Assembly: GCA_964407285.1 (NCBI GenBank)
Contig: CAYOVG010000245.1
Span: forward strand, 1-11,052
Source: CAYOVG01 sp964407285
GTDB lineage: Bacteria; Desulfobacterota; Syntrophobacteria; Syntrophobacterales; Syntrophobacteraceae
DNA length: 11,052 bases
Reading direction: 5' to 3'
Position 1 is the first letter of the stretch. Each line of letters begins with the position of its first letter. The notes under the pieces are model-generated. The model saw only the letters and a list, made by a program, of their open reading frames with translations. It did no database searches and was not told where the DNA came from. Below are positions 6,626 through 11,052 of the stretch, piece after piece. The position numbers and the translations under genes are program-made.

Positions 6626-8326
6626 TCAGTTGATCTTGTACTCCTCCATTTTCCGGTAGAGCGTGCGGCGGCTTATGCCCAAATGACGCGCAGCGAGCGT
6701 TTTGTTCCATCGCGCATCCTTCAGCGCCTCGAGGATGGCGTCGGATTCCACACTCGATACCGGCCGGGAAGACGGTTCATCGTTCCCCTGCGCTCCGGTT
6801 GGAGCACCGAAATCCGAAGCGAGGATTTCCGTCGTGATGATGGGCTGCCGGCACACGATGCAGCAGTGTCCCAGCACATGTTCCAGTTCTCTCACATTTC
6901 CGGGCCAGTCATGCGTCATTAGCCGTTCCATGACCTCTCCCGAAACACCGACGATCTCCTTCGAATACTCCTTGCTGAACTTTCCAAGAAAATGATCCAC
7001 CAGCAAAGGAATATCCTCCTTGCGTTCTCTCAATGCGGGCAGCCTCACCTCCACCACTTTCAAACGGTAGTAAAGGTCCTGTCTGAAGGAGCCGTTCCCG
7101 ACATTTTCTCGGAGGTCCCGGTTCGTAGCCGCCAGTATCCGCGCATCCACCTTGATGGATTTGGTTCCGCCGACCCTCTCGATTTCTTTCTCCTGGAGCA
7201 CCCGCAGAAGCTTGAGCTGAATGCCGGGTGAAATGTCTCCGATCTCGTCCAGAAAGATCGTCCCTCCGGAAGCCATTTCAAAGCGGCCGATCTTGTCTCG
7301 ATTGGCGCCGGTAAATGCCCCTCGAACATGCCCGAAAAGCTCGCTCTCGATCAGGTTCTCCGAAAGGGCCCCCGGGTTTACCTTGACTAACGGTTTGGCC
7401 CGGCGATTTCCGGCATAATGCAGCGCTTCGGCCACCAGTTCCTTCCCCGTTCCGCTTTCTCCGGTAATCAGGACGGTCGTCTGCATGTCGGCCAGGTCTT
7501 CGATCAGCATGTACACATGCTGCATCTTTTCGCTCTTTCCGATGAGGCCGAAGAAACTTTCGCGCGCGCTGAGTCCCCGCTCCAGTTCCGACAGGCGGGT
7601 TTCGTCCCGCAGTACTATGACGGCGCCAAGGAAAGCGCCCTGCGCTCCCAATAGAGGAGAGGCCGTCAGGGTCACAACGTGAGCCGGCCGGTTTTTCCGT
7701 TCGCACTGGAAGCGATGCAGGTCGGTGCTGCGCTTTTCGTGAATCGCTCTCAAGAGAGCGTCGCAACATCGTCTATTGCAGTCGTCGGCGCAAGCTTCGA
7801 AAGACCGTCCGACGGAACCGCGGGTGAGGCCGCACAGCTTCATGGCGGCTTCATTTATTTCGATTATGGATAAGTTCTGATCCACGGTGATGATTCCGTC
7901 CTTTACGCTTCGGAAAATGGCTTCGAGATTTCGCCGGTACCGCTCCTTTTCTTCAATGATCTCCTTGTGCTTCAACGCCCTCCGGGCGGCGCTCAGCAGC
8001 TTTTCCTGCTCCACGGGTTTGGGGATGTAGTCGAAAGCGCCCAGCCGTATTGCCTCCGTGGCCGTATCGACGTTCGGATACCCGGTTATCATCACCACCT
8101 GGCAATTCGGCTGCGTCTTTTTCACCTCCCGTAACACGTCGATCCCGGTCCTGCCGCCCAAAATGATGTCGGCGAAAATGAGATCGAAACTCCTTTCGGC
8201 AATCAGCGCAAGCGCTCCATCGTAGCTCGCCGCCGTCAACGCATCATAACCTTCGTTGAGGAGAAATCGTTTGAATGTCAAACTGAGAAGCTCTTCATCC
8301 TCGATAACAAGAACACTGGCTTTCAT
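6626..8326 (-). CDS. Sigma-54-dependent response regulator (REC-PAS-AAA+-Fis HTH)
   Basis: Cytoplasmic NtrC-family activator of 566 aa. I chose the ATG at 8326 because a strong GGGAGGAGAAAG site precedes it and the protein then begins directly with a receiver domain; the frame extends 40 codons upstream without homology. REC is 1-120, with acidic pair Glu9/Asp10, phosphoacceptor Asp53 (FADIILGG) and Lys103 (YIPKPV). PAS is about 130-245 and carries Cys165, 179, 183, 187, 188 and 208. The AAA+ domain is about 260-500: Walker A GESGTGKE (289-296), the sigma-54 contact loop GAFTGA (336-341), and Walker B GGTIFLDE (354-361). The C-terminal Fis-type helix-turn-helix includes RHLGISRRTLYRKMEEY. One small oddity: NPGAL replaces the usual N-C-A/G-AL before GAFTGA. 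No full-length kinase partner is adjacent. Its targets may include the dyads at 6577-6622 or the divergent rhodanese (inference). Confidence 0.96.
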   Translation of the reverse strand: MKASVLVIEDEELLSLTFKRFLLNEGYDALTAASYDGALALIAERSFDLIFADIILGGRTGIDVLREVKKTQPNCQVVMITGYPNVDTATEAIRLGAFDYIPKPVEQEKLLSAARRALKHKEIIEEKERYRRNLEAIFRSVKDGIITVDQNLSIIEINEAAMKLCGLTRGSVGRSFEACADDCNRRCCDALLRAIHEKRSTDLHRFQCERKNRPAHVVTLTASPLLGAQGAFLGAVIVLRDETRLSELERGLSARESFFGLIGKSEKMQHVYMLIEDLADMQTTVLITGESGTGKELVAEALHYAGNRRAKPLVKVNPGALSENLIESELFGHVRGAFTGANRDKIGRFEMASGGTIFLDEIGDISPGIQLKLLRVLQEKEIERVGGTKSIKVDARILAATNRDLRENVGNGSFRQDLYYRLKVVEVRLPALRERKEDIPLLVDHFLGKFSKEYSKEIVGVSGEVMERLMTHDWPGNVRELEHVLGHCCIVCRQPIITTEILASDFGAPTGAQGNDEPSSRPVSSVESDAILEALKDARWNKTLAARHLGISRRTLYRKMEEYKIN

Positions 8327-8643
8327 TGGTCTTTCTCCTCCCTCTCTCCCCTCCGGATGCATCGTTCTCCCCGAAAACGGCGGCCGCGGGCGTCTGCCCC
8401 TTTCAATCCAAAAGAATACGAGATCGCTACGCCTGAATTGTAACATTCACTGTGTTGATTGAAAGCCTTCAGGTCATCCTCTCCTCTATGCTCAACGTGC
8501 GAAAACACTATTCCGAACATGCAAGTTTAGTGTAATCGCCGTTGCCCGGAACTACCACGACCGAATAAAAATGCGCCCGCTACCTGCGAGAAGCCGAAGT
8601 CGCGGCGCCCACAACCACACCCGCACCCGCAACCGCAACCCCA

Positions 8644-8699
8644 CACCCCGCACCCCGCACCCCGCACCCCGCACCCCGCAACCCGCAACCCGCAACCCA
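8644..8699. repeat. Heptanucleotide tandem repeat (CACCCCG/CAACCCG)
   Basis: Five exact CACCCCG units (8644-8678), two CAACCCG units (8679-8692) and one decayed CAACCCA (8693-8699). A looser C-rich, related stretch precedes it from about 8610. The - strand reads as runs of four Gs separated by TGC, which satisfies the usual G-quadruplex pattern of four or more G-tracts with short loops. Perfect tandem units of this kind can change copy number by slippage. Seven bases is not a multiple of three, but no gene is read through the array. Confidence 0.95.
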
Positions 8700-8727
8700 G
8701 TTCCCGTCTCGCTCCGCGCCGAAGAGC

Positions 8728-8755
8728 TTGTCCGGTCGGATTTCCTTCTTATATT
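8728..8755 (+). promoter_or_regulatory. Weak sigma-70-like promoter candidate upstream of the rhodanese gene
   Basis: TTGTCC (8728-8733, 4 of 6 to the -35 consensus), a 16-bp spacer, then TATATT (8750-8755, 5 of 6 to the -10 consensus). Transcription would start near 8762 and leave a leader of about 210 nt. No -24/-12 sigma-54 promoter was found in the same stretch. Confidence 0.25.
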
Positions 8756-8917
8756 GGTTGCATATCGTTGAAATCAGGGAGTCAGTTCCGTGGCCGCATC
8801 CCTTTGCGGCTTTCCGGATTTCCCGGTATCCCGACGGCAAAGGCGGCGCATCGAAAAAAAGAGACGTTCTGAAGGTCTTCGGGGAGTCTGATCAAACCGC
8901 CGGAGACCTCCGTCGTT

Positions 8918-8953
8918 CCCGGAAAACCGGACCACCACACCCGAAAAACCGGA
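8918..8953 (+). repeat. Near-identical 14-bp direct repeat before the rhodanese gene
   Basis: CCCGGAAAACCGGA (8918-8931) and CCCGAAAAACCGGA (8940-8953) differ at one base and start 22 bp apart, close to two helical turns. The second copy ends 17 bp before the ATG at 8971. This could be an operator pair or simple duplication in a low-complexity purine/C-rich leader. Confidence 0.5.
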
Positions 8954-8970
8954 AAAAGGGGGAAAAAGCA

Positions 8971-9474
8971 ATGTCGAAACGGAGGAGTTCACACGGGCGG
9001 CGGCTCCGGACAATAGCGGGCTTGATGGCTCTTCTTCCGCTGGTCCTTTTCTTTGTTGCCGGTGGTGATGTCCATGCTCGGAACCAATCCCGGGTCCGGA
9101 CGATCGATAAGGATAAGCTCAAATCCATGCTCGGGAGCCCCGGAGTGACTGTTCTGGACGTCCGCTCCGGATTGGACTGGGAAGACAGCAAGTACAAGGT
9201 AAAGGGCGCCGTCAGGGAAAACCCTGCAAGCGTCGGCGACTGGACCGGCGACCTGCCGAAAAAGGACACATACGTCTTGTACTGCGACTGACCGAACGAA
9301 GAGACCAGCGCCAGGGTGGCGCAGGAGATGATCGAAGCCGGCTTCTCAAATGTCTACGTTCTCGATGGCGGATGGAGTGAATGGCATCGGGCGGGGTATC
9401 CCGTCGAACCGAGAAAGCCGGGCGGAGTGAAGCCGATGCCGATGAACGTGAGCGGTAAGAAGAAGGTGGCGTGA
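8971..9474 (+). CDS. Exported rhodanese-like protein, probable selenoprotein (Sec107 encoded by TGA)
   Basis: Single-domain rhodanese of 167 aa if the in-frame TGA at 9289 is read as selenocysteine. The ATG at 8971 follows an AAGGGGGAAAA site. Residues 1-36 form a Sec-type signal peptide (RR, then LMALLPLVLFFVAGG, cleavage after VHA), so the mature protein is periplasmic. The domain shows VTVLDVR (Asp63/Arg65), VKGA (77-80), the active-site strand YVLYC (Cys105) and, after Asp106 and the TGA, PNEETSARVAQ. It ends with VYVLDGGWSEWHRAGYPVE, the family's usual C-terminal signature. Relatives read Tyr-Cys-x-Cys-Pro-Asn-Glu, so TGA falls exactly on the second Cys. Homology runs on in the same frame for 60 codons to a normal TGA (9472-9474), and a hairpin follows the first TGA. 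The alternative is a nonsense change from TGC/TGT. A standard gene call would stop at 9291 and lose the C-terminal third. Likely role: sulfur or selenium transfer, or thiol redox chemistry. Confidence 0.82.
9289..9291 (+). other. In-frame TGA, probable selenocysteine codon
   Basis: The codon follows TAC-TGC-GAC and precedes CCG-AAC-GAA, giving Cys105-Asp106-Sec107-Pro-Asn-Glu. TGA differs from the Cys codons TGC and TGT only at the third base. It is the only stop in the frame between 8971 and 9472. Recoding would need SelA, SelB, SelC and SelD encoded elsewhere. Confidence 0.8.
9305..9325 (+). promoter_or_regulatory. Candidate bacterial SECIS hairpin
   Basis: Thirteen nt after the TGA, CC-A-GCGCC-AGGGT-GGCGC-A-GG folds into a 5-bp GC stem (9308-9312 with 9318-9322), an A.A mismatch and two further CC/GG pairs. 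The loop AGGGU has G at its second position; if the A-U pair closes, the loop is GGG. With U of UGA as position 1, the first loop G is position 26, against the loop GGUC at 22-25 in E. coli fdhF. Bacterial SECIS elements sit inside the coding region just after UGA and usually have a G at the start of the loop. The bulged U of fdhF is not obvious here. Confidence 0.6.
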
Positions 9475-9479
9475 CAGGT

Positions 9480-11052
9480 CTACTTTCCCTCCAGCCCCGC
9501 CAGCTTCTGTTCGATGAATTCGGCGATGAGGGACTCGTATTCTTTCCCTACGAAGTGGCGGCAGTTGAAGAGTTCGCATTTGATATCGTCCCAGTAGCCG
9601 GACAACTCCTCGGGGGATTCGAGGGCTTCGATTCTGCTCGAAATCAGGTCGAGGTAGGAGTCCCGTATACGGGTGCGGTGGTATTCGAAGATGTCCTTCA
9701 TGAGTAGCTGCTGTTCCTCGGAAAAACCGGCTCCGGTTTCCATCTGCCTCATTTCTTCGTGCAGGTCCTGCAGCGCGCAGAAATTGGAAGCATGGTTGAG
9801 CTTCTCCTTGAAAACCTTGATCGTAAGCTCGTTGATCTTCCTCACTTGCTGCTCGTAGGCCTGCCTCAGCATCTCCTTGTAGTCGCGGGCGTCGAACGGG
9901 AGGTTCCCGAGTTCGGCCATAAGATCCAGGTAGCGGCCGGTAAGCTCCCCGTGGCTTCGAAGAGAAACCAGCGCCCGCATCATGGAATCGATATGAACGC
10001 CGTCCTCGAACACCACGTTGACGACACCGAGATCCGATGCCTCTCCTTTCCCTTCCCCTTTCCGCAGGTCGAAGCGAAGCTCTCCGAACGAATGGCTGAA
10101 GACGGTAGCCCCGTCGCCTTTCCCACCCTTTCGGCCGAACGATCCCTCCGGGGCCGGCAGGTTTTCGATCACCTGCCTGAGGGCCATATGCCTCCTGTGG
10201 ATGATCTGTCCCAACTGGTGGAAGCAGACCGTCCCCCCTGTCGCTTCCTTGCCGAAATGCGAGTGAAAAGCCCGAAAAGAAGCAAACAGGAGTTTGAGGC
10301 AATCCCTGGCCTCGAGAAACCTGGTGAGCGGGTCGAAGTCGTAGACGCGCATGCCCGCTCCGAGGTGGTCCAGGCAGTAGAGAAAATAGAAGGAAGCCTC
10401 ATCATCGAAGGACGCCAGAGCATCGAGGACCCTGGACGCAAGGGAAAGCTGCTTCTCGAACGTGGCCGGACCGATGCTCTTCAACCTCTTCTTGTGGTAG
10501 ATGAAGTTTATGGGAATATCGAGCAGGTACATCTGGAGGTCCTGAAAATCGATCCACGTCGCCCCCATCAGGCGCAACAGCCGCTCCAGTGAACCGATGA
10601 AGCGTCCCCGCCATAGCGCGCAATCGCCCATCACCCCGCTATCGCCCACGCCGCTGCCGAAATCGTGCTCCGGCATGCACTTGCTCAGCGGTTCGGGCAC
10701 GAAGGCCGGGTCCGCGGCCGCGACCTCTCCTTTCTCCCTCAGTCCTTCCTCCAGGTGCGTCCGCCAGTTTCCGCGAGACTTGATGACCTGAAGGGCCGCC
10801 GCCCGGTAAGATAAAAACAGATCCAGCAGGTCGGAGATCATCAGGTCTTCCTGAACGGCCGCCGCGGCAAGGACCGCGTGCAGCACGAAAGCATCCAGGA
10901 GCCTGTCGTCCTGCCTTTCCGTGAGATGGTCGAGGACCGTTTCGGGTTCCTCACCCTGGATCACGTGTCCGATAGAGCCGTGGTGTCGTATGAGCAAAAC
11001 GACCCGGGCCTGAATCTGCGGGTCCCGGTTATAACAGTCCAAAATCCGGGAA
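9480..11052 (-). CDS. Hypothetical helical protein, unknown function (N-terminus outside window)
   Basis: A long open frame of at least 523 codons, ending at TAG (9480-9482), still open at the right edge. The only in-frame start candidate near the edge is a TTG at 11042 without a convincing ribosome site, so the true start is probably beyond the window. I do not recognise the family. The protein is soluble-looking, with no membrane segment. It is rich in Leu, Glu, Asp and Arg, and much of it looks alpha-helical. The last ~150 residues (YKEMLRQAYEQQVRKI, EQQLLMKDIFEYHRTRIRD) have coiled-coil character. A Gly/Lys-rich linker (FGRKGGKGDG) divides two helical parts, and scattered Cys and His do not form an obvious site. 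It converges on the rhodanese gene with 5 bp between stops. Overlapping frames on both strands are shorter and less protein-like. Confidence 0.72.
   Translation of the reverse strand, partial: SRILDCYNRDPQIQARVVLLIRHHGSIGHVIQGEEPETVLDHLTERQDDRLLDAFVLHAVLAAAAVQEDLMISDLLDLFLSYRAAALQVIKSRGNWRTHLEEGLREKGEVAAADPAFVPEPLSKCMPEHDFGSGVGDSGVMGDCALWRGRFIGSLERLLRLMGATWIDFQDLQMYLLDIPINFIYHKKRLKSIGPATFEKQLSLASRVLDALASFDDEASFYFLYCLDHLGAGMRVYDFDPLTRFLEARDCLKLLFASFRAFHSHFGKEATGGTVCFHQLGQIIHRRHMALRQVIENLPAPEGSFGRKGGKGDGATVFSHSFGELRFDLRKGEGKGEASDLGVVNVVFEDGVHIDSMMRALVSLRSHGELTGRYLDLMAELGNLPFDARDYKEMLRQAYEQQVRKINELTIKVFKEKLNHASNFCALQDLHEEMRQMETGAGFSEEQQLLMKDIFEYHRTRIRDSYLDLISSRIEALESPEELSGYWDDIKCELFNCRHFVGKEYESLIAEFIEQKLAGLEGK

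Larger units (their letters stand above)
8327..8970. other. 644-bp intergenic region between divergent genes
   Basis: It separates the - strand sigma-54 regulator from the + strand rhodanese gene. I see no convincing gene in it. It holds the regulator's ribosome site next to 8326, a heptanucleotide repeat (8644-8699), a weak sigma-70-like promoter (8728-8755), a hairpin (8793-8798 with 8805-8810, loop TCCCTT, followed by TTTCC), and a near-perfect 14-bp direct repeat just upstream of the rhodanese start. An open frame runs from 8728 into the rhodanese gene, but its added residues look non-coding. Confidence 0.7.

Noticed and set aside
8644..8699. CRISPR-like array.
   Set aside because: The units are 7 bp with no spacers; it is a simple tandem repeat.
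8793..8810. Intrinsic terminator (GCCGCA/TGCGGC hairpin with TTTCC).
   Set aside because: The T-run is only three bases and no + strand gene ends upstream; noted only as a hairpin.
8728..8970. N-terminal extension of the rhodanese from a TTG at 8728.
   Set aside because: The extra 81 residues lack homology and would bury the signal peptide; 8971 has a good ribosome site.
8971..9291. A complete 106-aa rhodanese ending at the TGA.
   Set aside because: Rhodanese homology continues in the same frame after the TGA and the active-site loop would be cut in half; selenocysteine or, less likely, a nonsense mutation explains it better.
8971..9474. Frameshifted pseudogene.
   Set aside because: Both parts are in the same frame, so no insertion or deletion is needed; only one codon is in question.
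9346..10302. 318-aa - strand frame overlapping the rhodanese end and the unknown gene.
   Set aside because: Its Arg/Pro/Gly-rich composition is typical of a shadow frame in GC-rich DNA.
9759..10592. 277-aa + strand frame opposite the long unknown gene.
   Set aside because: The - strand frame is almost twice as long, open to the edge, and has more protein-like composition.

Overview
The window is GC-rich and densely coding. It reads like a chromosome segment from an anaerobic Desulfobacterota (deltaproteobacterial) organism, perhaps near Syntrophobacter. That placement is inferred from gene style: a large hybrid histidine kinase, a sigma-54 activator with a cysteine-rich PAS domain, and a probable selenoprotein. 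No rRNA or marker gene is present to settle it.

Left part (1-5531, + strand): the 3' part of a TonB-dependent outer-membrane receptor, then a YfiR-family periplasmic protein, then a 989-aa hybrid histidine kinase whose ATG overlaps the yfiR-like stop by 4 bp. Together they look like a trans-envelope signalling relay. The receptor senses or imports a ligand, the YfiR-like protein acts in the periplasm, and the kinase passes phosphate through two receiver domains and an Hpt domain. The partner of YfiR is usually a diguanylate cyclase (YfiN); here it is a phosphorelay kinase.

Middle part (5541-8326, - strand, convergent with the kinase): a 566-aa sigma-54 response regulator (REC-PAS-AAA+-Fis HTH), then a 120-bp gap with three copies of a TGTG...GGCACA dyad and a perfect hairpin, then a short histidine-kinase-like protein with an intact ATPase domain but no recognisable phosphoacceptor-His domain, then a 94-aa cysteine-rich protein overlapping it by 25 bp.

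Right part (8327-11052): a 644-bp intergenic region with a heptanucleotide tandem repeat (G-quadruplex-capable on the - strand), then a + strand rhodanese-like gene with a signal peptide. Its frame is interrupted by one TGA exactly in the active-site motif, where relatives have Cys (Tyr-Cys-x-Cys-Pro-Asn-Glu). The frame continues for 60 more rhodanese-like codons, and a compact GC hairpin lies 13 nt after the TGA. The best reading is an exported selenocysteine rhodanese with a Cys-Asp-Sec motif; this is the most notable item in the window. It converges, 5 bp apart, on a long - strand gene of unknown function that runs off the right edge.
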